A stretch of 64,000 nt of DNA from Dyadobacter sp. CY345 (GCF_021502725.1 NZ_JAKFFS010000003.1:434001-498000); one strand, 5' to 3'; positions 15,749 to 24,949 are shown, numbered from the stretch's first letter. Numbers and translations: made by a program. Notes: generated from the sequence alone by a model not told the origin.

Positions 15749-17461
15749 ATGAGTTTAAAATATTCTCATAATCCAGACGCAACGGTGAAGCTGTTGCCGA
15801 AATCTCCAACGGGTATTGTTGGGTTTGATAAAATCACAGAGGGAGGTCTCCCAAAGGATCGTCCAACTTTGGTTTGTGGCGGAGCAGGCTGTGGGAAAAC
15901 TTTGTTCTCCATGGAATTCATTGTTCGCGGAGCTATGGAGTTTGGCGAACCGGGTGTGTTTATGGCTTTTGAAGAAAAGGCTGACGAGCTTGCTGTAAAT
16001 GTGGCGTCGTTAGGTTTCGATCTTGAAAAATTACAGGAAGATAAGTTGGTTAAACTTGATCACGTTTACATCGAAAGAAGCGAAATTGAAGAAACCGGAG
16101 AGTATGATCTGGATGGGATTTTTATCCGTCTAGGCCATGCTATTGATAGCATTGGTGCGAAAAGGGTGGTTTTGGATACTATTGAGAATCTTTTTGCCAG
16201 TTTAAATAATCAGGCAATAATCAGGGCAGAATTGCGACGCCTGTTTCAATGGTTAAAAAGTAAGAATGTCACGACAATCATTACAGGAGAAAAAGGCGAC
16301 GGAACATACACACGTCATGGTTTGGAGGAATATGTCTCGGACTGTGTAATTCTTTTGGACCATCGGGTAACCAATCAGATCTCGACGCGATTATTGCGTA
16401 TTGTAAAATATAGAGGTTCGGTACATGGAACCAATGAATATCCATTCCTGATTGATCAAAATGGTATTTCTGTTTTGCCGGTCACGTCGCTGACCTTAAA
16501 TCATGAAGTTTCAGCTGAAAGGATATCTTCTGGAATTCCTTCTCTCGATTCTATGCTGGGAGGGTTGGGCTTTTTTAAGGGGAGCAGTATACTGGTTTCG
16601 GGAACGGCTGGTACTGGAAAAACGAGTATTGCAGGCTATTTCGCTAATCAGACATGCAACCGCGGAGAGCGATGTATCTTTTTTGCTTTTGAAGAATCGC
16701 CGAAGCAGATTATCCGAAATATGAAGTCAATAGGCATACAGCTTCAAGATCATGTAGATAATGGACTGCTTAAATTTCATGCTGCTCGGCCGACATTGAA
16801 TGGACTGGAAATGCACTTGGTTGTGATTCATAATCTGGTCGAAGAGTTCAAACCTCAAACGGTTATACTAGACCCAATAACCAATCTCATTACGGTTGGA
16901 TCGGTCAGTGAAGTGAAAACAATGCTGATCCGGTTGATCGATTTTCTACAATCGGAGCAAATTACAGTGATGTTTACAGCGCTTACGCTCAACAATATCA
17001 TCAATGAACAGACGGATGAAGGTGTATCATCATTGGTTGATGCCTGGCTTTTGGTCAGAGATCTTGAATTTAACGGTGAGCGGAACCGCGGTATGTATGT
17101 AATGAAATCAAGAGGGATGAAACACTCAAACCAGGTACGGGAGTTTGTTATTTCTGATGAAGGATTGAGTCTGGTTGATGTTTATCTGGGCCCGGAAGGT
17201 GTTTTGACAGGATCGGCGAGAGAAGCGCAACGCTTACAGGAAGTAACGGGCGACGTTTTACGCAAGCATGCCCTAAATATGAAAGACATAGAAATTGACA
17301 GGAAGAGAAAAGTACTGGAAGCAAAAATCGCCAGTTTAATGGAAGAGTTTGACTCGGTGCAGGATCAGCTGAATAAAAGCTATGTCGAGGATCAGCTTAA
17401 AAAGGAAATAATAGAAAAACAAAAAGAGCAAACAATCCGTAAAGCTGGCGAAGAAGAATAA
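15749..17461 (+). CDS. kaiC: KaiC-family circadian-clock-type ATPase
   Basis: The 570-residue protein has two RecA-like KaiC domains. CI has Walker A GGAGCGKT (44-51) and catalytic Glu75/Glu76. CII has Walker A SGTAGTGKT (284-292) and Glu315/Glu316 in FEES. The CII phosphorylation pair (Ser431/Thr432 in Synechococcus) corresponds to Ser427/Ser428 in EGVSSLVD, so an autophosphorylation cycle is possible. The C-terminus, from about residue 500, is a charged, heptad-like helix instead of the cyanobacterial A-loop tail that binds KaiA. Two kaiB genes and a histidine kinase follow without gaps, and no kaiA is present. In non-cyanobacteria such systems are linked to timing or stress responses; the function here is unknown. 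Confidence 0.93.
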   Translation: MSLKYSHNPDATVKLLPKSPTGIVGFDKITEGGLPKDRPTLVCGGAGCGKTLFSMEFIVRGAMEFGEPGVFMAFEEKADELAVNVASLGFDLEKLQEDKLVKLDHVYIERSEIEETGEYDLDGIFIRLGHAIDSIGAKRVVLDTIENLFASLNNQAIIRAELRRLFQWLKSKNVTTIITGEKGDGTYTRHGLEEYVSDCVILLDHRVTNQISTRLLRIVKYRGSVHGTNEYPFLIDQNGISVLPVTSLTLNHEVSAERISSGIPSLDSMLGGLGFFKGSSILVSGTAGTGKTSIAGYFANQTCNRGERCIFFAFEESPKQIIRNMKSIGIQLQDHVDNGLLKFHAARPTLNGLEMHLVVIHNLVEEFKPQTVILDPITNLITVGSVSEVKTMLIRLIDFLQSEQITVMFTALTLNNIINEQTDEGVSSLVDAWLLVRDLEFNGERNRGMYVMKSRGMKHSNQVREFVISDEGLSLVDVYLGPEGVLTGSAREAQRLQEVTGDVLRKHALNMKDIEIDRKRKVLEAKIASLMEEFDSVQDQLNKSYVEDQLKKEIIEKQKEQTIRKAGEEE

Positions 17462-17482
17462 TTTTGGCAGTCAGAAAAACCT

Positions 17483-17800
17483 ATGGAATCAACAGAAGAA
17501 ATTTGGGAGTTACGACTCTATGTAGCCGGTAAGACAACAAAGTCGGTCAATGCTTTAAGCAATTTGAAAAAATACTGCGAAGAGCATTTAAAAGATAAAT
17601 ATATCATTGAAGTTATAGATTTGCTGGTTCACCCTCAGCTTGCGGAAGGAGACCAGATTCTGGCCATTCCGACGTTGGTAAAAAAAGTACCGGAACCGAT
17701 CAGAAAGATTATTGGTGACCTGTCTAATGAGGAAAAGGTGCTGGTCGGCTTGAATATCCGCCCGGCGAAAACCGCCCTGCGAGGAGAATTGAATGAATGA
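17483..17800 (+). CDS. kaiB: KaiB-family protein (first copy)
   Basis: The 105-residue protein matches KaiB over its whole length. It has [20 protein letters not shown] at residues about 10-29, [23 protein letters not shown] in the middle, and [18 protein letters not shown] near the end. KaiB switches between two folds and binds the CI ring of KaiC. This copy keeps the PQLAEGD region that is well conserved in true KaiB. It lies 21 bp after kaiC and overlaps the second kaiB by 8 bp. Confidence 0.93.
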   Translation: MESTEEIWELRLYVAGKTTKSVNALSNLKKYCEEHLKDKYIIEVIDLLVHPQLAEGDQILAIPTLVKKVPEPIRKIIGDLSNEEKVLVGLNIRPAKTALRGELNE

Positions 17801-18119
17801 ACCTCTAGGCCCATATCAAATGGACGATATTATCGGCGAAGACGACAAATATGTTTTACGGTTATTTATAACCGGAGCCTCGACAAATTCTGTCAGGGCG
17901 ATCAGTAATATTAAACAGATATGTGAGGAGTACATTGCAGATCGATATACATTAGAAATAATTGATGTTTATCAGCAAAAAGAGGTTGCAGAGAGAGAAC
18001 AGTTAATTGCATTACCGTTATTGATAAAAAGTTTTCCTTTACCCGAGAGGAGGCTTATTGGCGATATGTCTGACACCAAGAGGGTGCTAAACGGGTTAGG
18101 ACTTTTTAGTAATATTTAA
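17793..18119 (+). CDS. KaiB-family protein (second, diverged copy)
   Basis: The 108-residue protein shares the KaiB frame ([20 protein letters not shown], then [20 protein letters not shown], then [18 protein letters not shown]) but differs in the middle, where PQLAEGD becomes KEVAERE. The start overlaps kaiB by 8 bp, and the stop codon shares one base with the kinase start. The tandem divergent pair suggests different partners, one for KaiC and one perhaps for the kinase (inference). Confidence 0.9.
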   Translation: MNEPLGPYQMDDIIGEDDKYVLRLFITGASTNSVRAISNIKQICEEYIADRYTLEIIDVYQQKEVAEREQLIALPLLIKSFPLPERRLIGDMSDTKRVLNGLGLFSNI

Positions 18120-19414
18120 TGAATCCAGTAAAAACGTACGATCAGCTTTTAGAGGAAAATTCAAGCCTGCATTGGCAACTTGAAGAAGCTACCGATATAA
18201 TTCATGCTATACGCACAGGCCAGATCGATGCACTGGTTGTTAAAAAGGAAGATGGGCACGAACTCTATACGCTTAAAACGGCTGATCAGACTTACCGGGT
18301 ATTTATAGAAAAAATGAACGAGGGGGCTGTTACGTTAAATCACGATGGAATTATTATGTACTGTAATTCCATGTTCGCGACGATGGTTAACGTTCCACTT
18401 TCCAAGGTAATCGGACTTTCATTCGACAATTTTATAGCGCCGGAGTGTTTGGACGTTTATAAGGAAATATTTAGAAAAGGCTGGTCGCAGGACGGGAAAT
18501 TCGAGATTTCTATCAGCAGCCACGACAGCCTGATCCCTTGTCAGCTTTCTGTGACGACGCTTGAACTGGACGAAGGAGTTTCCCTGAGTATCATTATTAC
18601 AGATCTTTCTTACCAAAAAGAGATTCAGCGTTTACTTAAACTGAACAATGAAAGACTGGAAAGTACGAATGCTGCGCTGGAGATAAGTAATCATGATTTG
18701 CAGCAGTTTGCTTCCGTAGCTTCACATGACTTACAAGAGCCTCTGAGAAAAATTCTTATTTTTTCCGGGTTATTAAAAAGTCGCCATACGCACGAGTTGC
18801 CGGAAGAAAGCCGTCTATATCTGGAAAAAATCATCGCTTCGTCGGGCAGAATGAAAACCATGATCATTGATATCTTGACTTACTCTGGATTATCAGTGAA
18901 TTACAATCACTTTGAACCGGTTGAATTAAATGTCGTTATCAATGAAGTTTTAGAAGATTTTGAGATTCTGATTGCGGAAAAAGGAGCGACTTTTGAAGTA
19001 GGAGAACTTCCTTCCATTGAAGCAAACAAAGGTCAGATCAGACAGGTCTTTCAGAACCTTATCGGGAATGCACTGAAATTCTCAAAACCTGATAGATTAC
19101 CTGTTATTAAAATCAAAACTGTCGAAGAAAATAAGCAGTCAGGCTTTGAAGAAGCTATTTGCAGGATTTCCGTTTCCGACAATGGTATTGGCTTTGATGA
19201 GAAGTATGGGGATAAAATATTTTCGTTATTTCAGAGACTGAATACCAAAGACAAATACGAAGGATCAGGTATCGGTCTTGCTATTACGAAAAAGATTTTG
19301 GACAAACATAACGGAACGATCACCGCAAATAGTACAGAAAATGTAGGTTCTGAATTCATCGTCAGTCTGCCATATAACCAAAAAGTGGATGGAGGAAATG
19401 ATACGAATAGTTAA
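18119..19414 (+). CDS. PAS-domain sensor histidine kinase of the Kai operon
   Basis: The 431-residue protein has no transmembrane segment. An N-terminal helix (ATDIIHAIRTGQIDALVV, about 23-40) is followed by a PAS domain (about 60-165), a coiled coil, HisKA with SHDLQEPLRKI (His203), and HATPase_c with NLIGNALKFS and GSGIGLAITKKI. It lacks the KaiB-like sensor domain of cyanobacterial SasA, so coupling to KaiC, if any, would run differently. There is no receiver domain and no response-regulator gene next to it. The start shares a base with the stop of the second kaiB, indicating coupled translation. Confidence 0.92.
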   Translation: MNPVKTYDQLLEENSSLHWQLEEATDIIHAIRTGQIDALVVKKEDGHELYTLKTADQTYRVFIEKMNEGAVTLNHDGIIMYCNSMFATMVNVPLSKVIGLSFDNFIAPECLDVYKEIFRKGWSQDGKFEISISSHDSLIPCQLSVTTLELDEGVSLSIIITDLSYQKEIQRLLKLNNERLESTNAALEISNHDLQQFASVASHDLQEPLRKILIFSGLLKSRHTHELPEESRLYLEKIIASSGRMKTMIIDILTYSGLSVNYNHFEPVELNVVINEVLEDFEILIAEKGATFEVGELPSIEANKGQIRQVFQNLIGNALKFSKPDRLPVIKIKTVEENKQSGFEEAICRISVSDNGIGFDEKYGDKIFSLFQRLNTKDKYEGSGIGLAITKKILDKHNGTITANSTENVGSEFIVSLPYNQKVDGGNDTNS

Positions 19415-19430
19415 CTGATCCGTATCATTT
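19396..19430 (+). terminator. Terminator of the Kai operon
   Basis: A perfect 10-bp stem, AAATGATACG (19396-19405) with CGTATCATTT (19421-19430), spans the stop codon of the kinase and is followed by a T-rich tract. The next gene converges from the other strand. Confidence 0.65.
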
Positions 19431-19437
19431 TCTGCTC

Positions 19438-20391
19438 TTATTCCACGACATTAGTAGTTTCTCCACTTATAAAAGCAGCCAGATTATCTGCTACCATTTG
19501 CAATAACCTTTTTCTTGCTTCAAATGACGCCCAGGCGATATGTGGCGTGATGATGCAATTCGGAGCTGTTAATAATGGATTGTCGGCTTTTGGTGGTTCC
19601 GAGGAAAGCACATCCAGTCCTGCGCCTGCGATCGTTTTGTTGTTTAGTGCTTTTGCAAGATCTTCTTCATTGATCAGTGGGCCGCGCCCGGTATTTAATA
19701 AATACGAAGTCGGTTTCATCCATGATAACCTTTCTGCATTGATCAGGTTTTTAGTTTCTTCAGTCAGTGGACAGTGCAGGCTTATCACATCACTTTGTTT
19801 AAAGAGCGTTTCAAGAGATACCATTTCTATATCGGTATCGTGAGTCTGTTCAGGATTTTTGCGATAAGCAATCACGTTCATTCCAAAGGCTAGCGCAATC
19901 TTCGCTACCTGTGAACCAATATCTCCCAATCCAACCAAACCGATTGTTTTTCCTGCTAACTCTACCAAAGGCGTTTTCCAATAACAAAAGTCCGCGGAGG
20001 CTGCCCAGTCGCCATCTCTGACACTTTGACTATGTAGTTCGATATGGTTTACCAGCGCTAAGAGTAAAGCAAAAGTATGCTGCGCGACTGATTTAGTGCC
20101 ATACGCCTTGACATTTGTGACAACGATCCCAAGTTTGCTCGTTGATTTTATGTCGATATTGTTATATCCAGTGGCGCAAACGCCGATATATTTCAGCTTG
20201 GGTAAGTGACTTAAAATATTATCGTTCATAATTACCTTATTGACCAAAACAGCATCGGCATCAATTGCTCTTTCAACAATCTGTTCAGGGGCAGAGCGAT
20301 CGTAAACTGTTACATTTCCCAAAGATTGAATGGGCGCCCAGTCCTGGTCGCCCGGATTTAATGTATAGCCGTCGAGGATAACAATGTTCAT
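19438..20391 (-). CDS. D-2-hydroxyacid dehydrogenase
   Basis: The 317-residue protein has the NAD-binding motif GLGDIGSQVAKIALAFG at about residues 152-168. Catalytic positions are Arg in NTGRGPLIN, Glu in VLSSEPP, and His in ITPHIAWAS. It belongs to the family with glycerate, lactate and phosphoglycerate dehydrogenases and uses 2-oxo acids; the LDGYTLNPGD start is typical of glycerate dehydrogenase-like members. The exact substrate is not identifiable. It converges with the Kai operon, and the AAA_14 ATPase lies 19 bp upstream on the same strand. Confidence 0.9.
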   Translation of the reverse strand: MNIVILDGYTLNPGDQDWAPIQSLGNVTVYDRSAPEQIVERAIDADAVLVNKVIMNDNILSHLPKLKYIGVCATGYNNIDIKSTSKLGIVVTNVKAYGTKSVAQHTFALLLALVNHIELHSQSVRDGDWAASADFCYWKTPLVELAGKTIGLVGLGDIGSQVAKIALAFGMNVIAYRKNPEQTHDTDIEMVSLETLFKQSDVISLHCPLTEETKNLINAERLSWMKPTSYLLNTGRGPLINEEDLAKALNNKTIAGAGLDVLSSEPPKADNPLLTAPNCIITPHIAWASFEARKRLLQMVADNLAAFISGETTNVVE

Positions 20392-20410
20392 AGGGTAGCT
20401 GATTGGCGTT

Positions 20411-21565
20411 TTAAATATTTTTCCATCCTAAAACTAGATGATTCGTTCTTTCTTGATTTTCATTTCCGCCATATATAAGGGTTTTTTTCCCCACATTTGG
20501 ACGGGCAATTTCTTCGAAATAGTTCATAGCCTTAAACTGTTCAGACATGATCGTTTCGGTTGATTTAATTTCAAAAATGTCAAACGAATTTCCATTTTGA
20601 TTCAAAAGATCAACTTCGTGTCCGTTAGAATCGCGCCAGAACCAGTAGTCTTTGTGAAGATACTTATGCTCGTTTTTCTTATGGAATTCTGCCACGATCA
20701 GGTTTTCGAATATATTGCCTTTTAACGGATTATTGCTTAATACGTCGCTTGATTTAATTCCTAAAATGTGACAAAGCAGGCCTGTATCATAAAAATAAAG
20801 CTTGGGACTTTTCACAATTCGTTTATTGAAGTTCTGGTAAAATGGCTGAAGCTGAAAAATAATATAACTGCTTTCTAAAATGGAAACCCATGCCCGGGCA
20901 GTTGGTTGCGAAATGCCGCATTCGTTGGCCAGGGAATTGAGGTTCAATAATTGTCCGGTACGGGCAGCACACAAACCTAAAAATACTCTGAATTGCCTGG
21001 TGTCTCTGATATTTACCAGCTTTGTGACATCGCGCTCTACATAGGTTTGAATATAGTTGGCATAGAAAATTGTCGGATTAATGGAACGGTCATAGATTGC
21101 AGGGTAAAATCCATTGATACAAACGTCCAAATAATTATCTGCAAGCAAATTTTCTGACTTCATCTCTCCGAAATCAAATGGTAGTAATTTGAATAACGCA
21201 ACTCTGCCGGCCAGGCTTTGGGTTATATTATTCAACAGTTGAAAGTTCTGAGATCCGGAAATTATAAACTGACCCATTATTTGACTTTCGTCAACCAGGG
21301 TTTGTATATAAGAAAATAAAACCGGCACTTGCTGAGCTTCGTCAATGATTACATTCTTGTTATACCGATTCAAAAATCCAACCGGGTCATCTGTTGCGAA
21401 GGATCTGTTATTCGGATTTTCGAGGGAAATATATTCGTAATCCTTAAATATATTTTTTAAAAGTGTTGTCTTTCCTGATTGCCGTGGACCAGTTACAGCA
21501 ATGACAGGATATTTGTCCTTTTGTTGATTGATTACTGATGTTATATCTCTGGTTATAAAGCTCAT
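20411..21565 (-). CDS. AAA_14 / DUF4143 ATP-binding protein
   Basis: The 384-residue protein has an N-terminal AAA_14 domain with Walker A TGPRQSGKTTLL (about 26-37) and Walker B NVIIDEAQQVP (about 70-80). It also has the sensor-like IISGSQNFQLL and a C-terminal DUF4143 domain with SPKLYFYDTGLLCHILGI and FWRDSNGHEVDLL. The latter looks like a PD-(D/E)XK-type fold fragment. The biological role of this abundant family is unknown. The upstream region carries a 22-bp repeat array, which suggests a regulatory or autoregulatory site. Confidence 0.9.
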   Translation of the reverse strand: MSFITRDITSVINQQKDKYPVIAVTGPRQSGKTTLLKNIFKDYEYISLENPNNRSFATDDPVGFLNRYNKNVIIDEAQQVPVLFSYIQTLVDESQIMGQFIISGSQNFQLLNNITQSLAGRVALFKLLPFDFGEMKSENLLADNYLDVCINGFYPAIYDRSINPTIFYANYIQTYVERDVTKLVNIRDTRQFRVFLGLCAARTGQLLNLNSLANECGISQPTARAWVSILESSYIIFQLQPFYQNFNKRIVKSPKLYFYDTGLLCHILGIKSSDVLSNNPLKGNIFENLIVAEFHKKNEHKYLHKDYWFWRDSNGHEVDLLNQNGNSFDIFEIKSTETIMSEQFKAMNYFEEIARPNVGKKTLIYGGNENQERTNHLVLGWKNI

Positions 21566-21600
21566 GGGTCCTGCTTCTTTTCATAAAGATAGGTTCTTAT

Positions 21601-21680
21601 TTTGAAATTACATAGCTTCTACTTTGAAATTACATAAAATCTATTTTGAAATTACATAAGTACAACTTTGAAATTACATA
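21601..21680. repeat. Four-copy 22-bp repeat array upstream of the AAA_14 gene
   Basis: The 14-bp core TTTGAAATTACATA is repeated four times, starting at 21601, 21623, 21645 and 21667, with an exact period of 22 bp and variable 8-bp linkers. It starts 36 bp upstream of the AAA_14 start codon (minus strand). Exact spacing by about two helical turns implies protein binding to one face of the DNA. Confidence 0.9.
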
Positions 21681-21724
21681 AAAAATCCCTTCTGGTATGA
21701 TCAGCACCAAAAGGGATTTTTTTA
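21681..21724 (-). terminator. Terminator of the M1 peptidase gene
   Basis: AAAAATCCCTT (21681-21691) pairs with AAGGGATTTTT (21711-21721), with an inner TGGT/ACCA pairing. On the minus strand it ends in a T run. It lies between the peptidase stop codon and the repeat array. Confidence 0.8.
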
Positions 21725-21743
21725 TTAATTGAAATAAGTTCTA

Positions 21744-24122
21744 CTAATTTTTAGGCTCTCCGCCAACCTTGCCCGCACCTGCTCCCTGCTGCTGCATAGG
21801 ATTTTGCGGACGGCGCATTTGTGATTGTTTGAAGATCTGGAAGCGCGTTGGTTTTGCAACACGAGGGAATGAATTATTTTCAGTGTCGATATCGGCGATC
21901 TGATAGTAAGGGTCCAATGTCCACTGCACCACTTTTTTAGATGTCGAAACAACTTTATTAATCTGCTGATCGTTGAAGCGCCAGATTTCGGCAGGGAAAG
22001 TTACCAATGAATCTGTTCCATCTTCAAAGCCCATTTTAACGATTACAGGCATTGGTAAACCACCTTTATTTTTGATTGCAAGCGTATAAAAATTGGTATG
22101 TTTCTGAACCAGGTCCTTTTCCGCAGGTGATAATGAAGCAAGATATTGTTCGTATTTCTGCTTGTCTGCCTCAGTCACTTTATATGGATCGTATGAATTG
22201 TAAAAATCATTCATCGTTGAATCCTGTGCAACTACGGTTTTGGACTTATCAGCCGCATCACGGATTTTACTGATCGTCTGTCCTTTCGCCATGGCTTCTT
22301 TACGCGCAATTTCCTTTTCAATTTCAGGATTTTGCGTATCCACACTAAACCAATTAACACTTACCAAATCCTGATCAACAGGTTCTACACCATAAAACCA
22401 GCCTTTCCAGAACCAGTCAAGATCAACACCGGAAGCATCTTCCATAGTACGGAAAAAGTCTGATGGCGTCGGGCTTTTAAATCTCCAGCGTGTTGCATAT
22501 TCCTTGAAAGCATGATCAAACAATTCACGGCCCATGACGGTTTCACGCAAAATATTCAAAGCCGTTGCAGGTTTCGCATACGCATTTGGCCCAAGACCGA
22601 TCACATTTTCGGCAGATGACATAATCGGAGATAATACCGATTTGTCGGAAGACATATAGTCTGTGATAAACATCGGCTCGCCGCGGCGTGTCGGATAATT
22701 GAAATCCCATTCTTTTTCAGCCAGATATTGGCAAAAAGTATTCAAACCTTCGTCCATCCAGGCCCACTGACGTTCGTCAGAGTTCACGATCATCGGGAAA
22801 AAGTTGTGACCAACTTCGTGAATAATTACCCCGATCATACCATATTTTACCTGCTCGCTATAAGTTCCGTCCTCTTCCGGGCGACCACCATTAAAGCTGA
22901 TCATCGGATATTCCATACCACCGCCAGATGTGGAATGGCAGGAAATCGCAACCGGATAAGGATATTCAAAAGTACGGTTACCGTAAGATTTCAAAGTATG
23001 GGCAACGGCACGGGTCGAATATTGTTCCCAAAGCGGATTTCCTTCTTTTGGATAAAATGACATACACCAGATTTTCTTACCGTTTTTATAAACGTCGCTT
23101 TGCATAGCATCCCAGATAAATTTACGGCTACTTGAAAACGCGAAATCACGAACGTTGTCCGCTTTGTATAACCATGTTTTTTTACCAACCGATTTATTTT
23201 CACGTTTCTCAGCTTTCTCAGCCTCAGCCTGCGTAACAATAATTACAGGTGTTTTTGAAGTTTCAGCCTGCTTCAAACGTTGTTTCTGCGTAGCGGTCAA
23301 TACCTGCGCGTAGTTTTGGCATTCACCGGAAGCTGCCACGATATGATCGGCTGGCGCGGTAATCGCAACTTTATAATTTCCGAAGATCAAAGCAAATTCA
23401 CCTTGTCCTAAAAACTGCTTGTGGGTCCATCCGTTTACATCATCATAAGGTGCCAGACGAGGGAACCAGTGTGCGATGAAATAATTTGCATTTCCGTCTT
23501 TCGGGAAAAACTCATATCCGCTGCGGCCATAGTATTCGGTGATATTGTAAGCCCAATCCACACCAAAAACAACGCTCATACCTGGTTTTAGAGGAGTCGG
23601 CAAATCGATACGCATCATCGTGTTGTTGATGGTATATTTTAGCGGATTTCCTGCCTTGTCTTTTACTTTCGAGATTTCGTAACCGTATTCAGTTTTAGGA
23701 TCAAGATTAGAACCACGACCGTTATTTAATCCCTGAAGCTGGGTAGTGCTCATCCCTTTTTCATTGATCGTTCCCGTGCGGCTTGTCGCGCCGATACCGT
23801 CTTTTTTGAACAGGTTTTGCTCCAATTGCAGCCAGATGTATTTCAGTTCATCCGGAGAATTATTGTAAAATGTAATGTTTTCAGAACCGATGATGCGACG
23901 TTTGTCATCATCCAGTTCTACTTTGATGTCATAATCCGCACGCATCTGCCAGTACTCTTTTCCTGGTGCTCCAGATGCTGCCCGGTAGGTATTTGGTGTT
24001 GGAAGTACTGTCCCCAACTGCTCGAAGCGGTCGTTGGCCTTGTAGTTTGGTGAAGTGGGAAACTGCTGAGCATTAATTGCCAGAGATAGCAGCAGTAAAA
24101 AGGGTAGAAACAGGTTTTTCAT
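21744..24122 (-). CDS. M1-family zinc metallopeptidase, secreted
   Basis: The 792-residue protein starts with a signal peptide (about residues 1-18, ending INAQQ). The zinc motif HEVGH is at residues 435-439, followed by the third zinc ligand in WAWMDEGLNTFCQY. The MEYPMIS stretch is the GAMEN-like exopeptidase motif in altered form. The C-terminal region is a proline- and glutamine-rich tail (QQQGAGAGK). M1 peptidases are aminopeptidases, so this one probably trims peptides in the periplasm. It lies 29 bp downstream of a HupE/UreJ gene on the same strand. Confidence 0.93.
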   Translation of the reverse strand: MKNLFLPFLLLLSLAINAQQFPTSPNYKANDRFEQLGTVLPTPNTYRAASGAPGKEYWQMRADYDIKVELDDDKRRIIGSENITFYNNSPDELKYIWLQLEQNLFKKDGIGATSRTGTINEKGMSTTQLQGLNNGRGSNLDPKTEYGYEISKVKDKAGNPLKYTINNTMMRIDLPTPLKPGMSVVFGVDWAYNITEYYGRSGYEFFPKDGNANYFIAHWFPRLAPYDDVNGWTHKQFLGQGEFALIFGNYKVAITAPADHIVAASGECQNYAQVLTATQKQRLKQAETSKTPVIIVTQAEAEKAEKRENKSVGKKTWLYKADNVRDFAFSSSRKFIWDAMQSDVYKNGKKIWCMSFYPKEGNPLWEQYSTRAVAHTLKSYGNRTFEYPYPVAISCHSTSGGGMEYPMISFNGGRPEEDGTYSEQVKYGMIGVIIHEVGHNFFPMIVNSDERQWAWMDEGLNTFCQYLAEKEWDFNYPTRRGEPMFITDYMSSDKSVLSPIMSSAENVIGLGPNAYAKPATALNILRETVMGRELFDHAFKEYATRWRFKSPTPSDFFRTMEDASGVDLDWFWKGWFYGVEPVDQDLVSVNWFSVDTQNPEIEKEIARKEAMAKGQTISKIRDAADKSKTVVAQDSTMNDFYNSYDPYKVTEADKQKYEQYLASLSPAEKDLVQKHTNFYTLAIKNKGGLPMPVIVKMGFEDGTDSLVTFPAEIWRFNDQQINKVVSTSKKVVQWTLDPYYQIADIDTENNSFPRVAKPTRFQIFKQSQMRRPQNPMQQQGAGAGKVGGEPKN

Positions 24123-24151
24123 AAATAATTGGAGTGTTATTAATTGTGCGA

Positions 24152-24772
24152 TTAATTTACGGATAATCCTAAGATTTCTCTAAAAAGCTGATTATTAATG
24201 ATCAATGATATTGCCATACCAACAATAATTCCCGAGATAATATCATTCCATCTTAGTTTGGATAACCGGAGTAATTCTATGGCTACAAAAGCGATTGCCA
24301 AAATTACAAATACGATAATGAGTTGTCCTAATTCCAGTCCGACATTGAAACCTAAAAGCGGCTCAACAATATCGGCTTCCTTACCAAGCAGTGCTCGGAG
24401 ATAATTGGAAAATCCAAGACCGTGAATAAGTCCGAAAGTCAGCGCGATCGGATAACGTGAACTGTACGTTTTTTCTCTTACGTAAGAGCTTTTAGGGTTT
24501 TTGTGAAAGAAGTTTAGGGTAGCCGTAAAAAGTATCGTGATCGGAATCAACAATTCGATCACATCAGGGCGGATCGAAATCATACCCATGGTCGACAATG
24601 CCAGCGTGATGGAATGCCCGATCGTAAAAGCTGTAACAAGAATGATAACTTTTTTCCAGTCAATCAGCGTGTAAATGGTACAAAGCGCAACGATGAACAG
24701 GATATGGTCGTAACCATTGGAATCTGTAATATGATCGAAACCCAATTGCAGGTAGGCTTGAAATTCGGACAT
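24152..24772 (-). CDS. HupE/UreJ-family membrane protein
   Basis: The 206-residue protein has about six hydrophobic segments and the conserved motifs of the HupE/UreJ family, such as GYDHILFIVALC near the N-terminus, TAFTIGHSITLALS and FGLIHGLGFSNYL. The His residues within membrane segments are typical metal-binding positions; relatives transport nickel or cobalt. Here no hydrogenase or urease genes are present, so the metal is unknown. It precedes the M1 peptidase, an arrangement I recall from other Bacteroidota, but I did not check this. Confidence 0.85.
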   Translation of the reverse strand: MSEFQAYLQLGFDHITDSNGYDHILFIVALCTIYTLIDWKKVIILVTAFTIGHSITLALSTMGMISIRPDVIELLIPITILFTATLNFFHKNPKSSYVREKTYSSRYPIALTFGLIHGLGFSNYLRALLGKEADIVEPLLGFNVGLELGQLIIVFVILAIAFVAIELLRLSKLRWNDIISGIIVGMAISLIINNQLFREILGLSVN

Positions 24773-24915
24773 GAAAAGGAATTTATTTGATGGGTTAGGT
24801 GAGAAGGAATGTAGCCATTCGCATACTTGTTAAAACAAAGTTCCGAAGTTATTTCATTCGGCAGAGGAAAACAAGTTTGAGAGAAATTGGAAGTTACAGG
24901 GTTTATCAAACAACA

Positions 24916-24949
24916 AAAAAAACCGGAAGCAAACGCCTCCGGTTTTTTT
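24916..24949 (-). terminator. Terminator of the TonB receptor / TIG lipoprotein operon
   Basis: CCGGA (24923-24927) pairs with TCCGG (24938-24942), flanked by an A run on the left and a T run on the right, giving a 12-bp stem. Read on the minus strand it lies 40 bp after the stop codon of the TIG lipoprotein. Confidence 0.85.

Noticed and set aside
17793-18119. Second KaiB as a truncated thioredoxin-like protein
   Set aside because: KaiB itself has a thioredoxin-related fold, and the position plus the [14 protein letters not shown] motif fit KaiB better.
21601-21680. The 22-bp repeats as a CRISPR array
   Set aside because: The unit is only 14 bp with 8-bp linkers, far too short for CRISPR repeats and spacers, and no cas gene is present.
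22728-23060. Antisense open frame inside the M1 peptidase gene
   Set aside because: It is a shadow of a well-supported gene on the opposite strand with no family resemblance.
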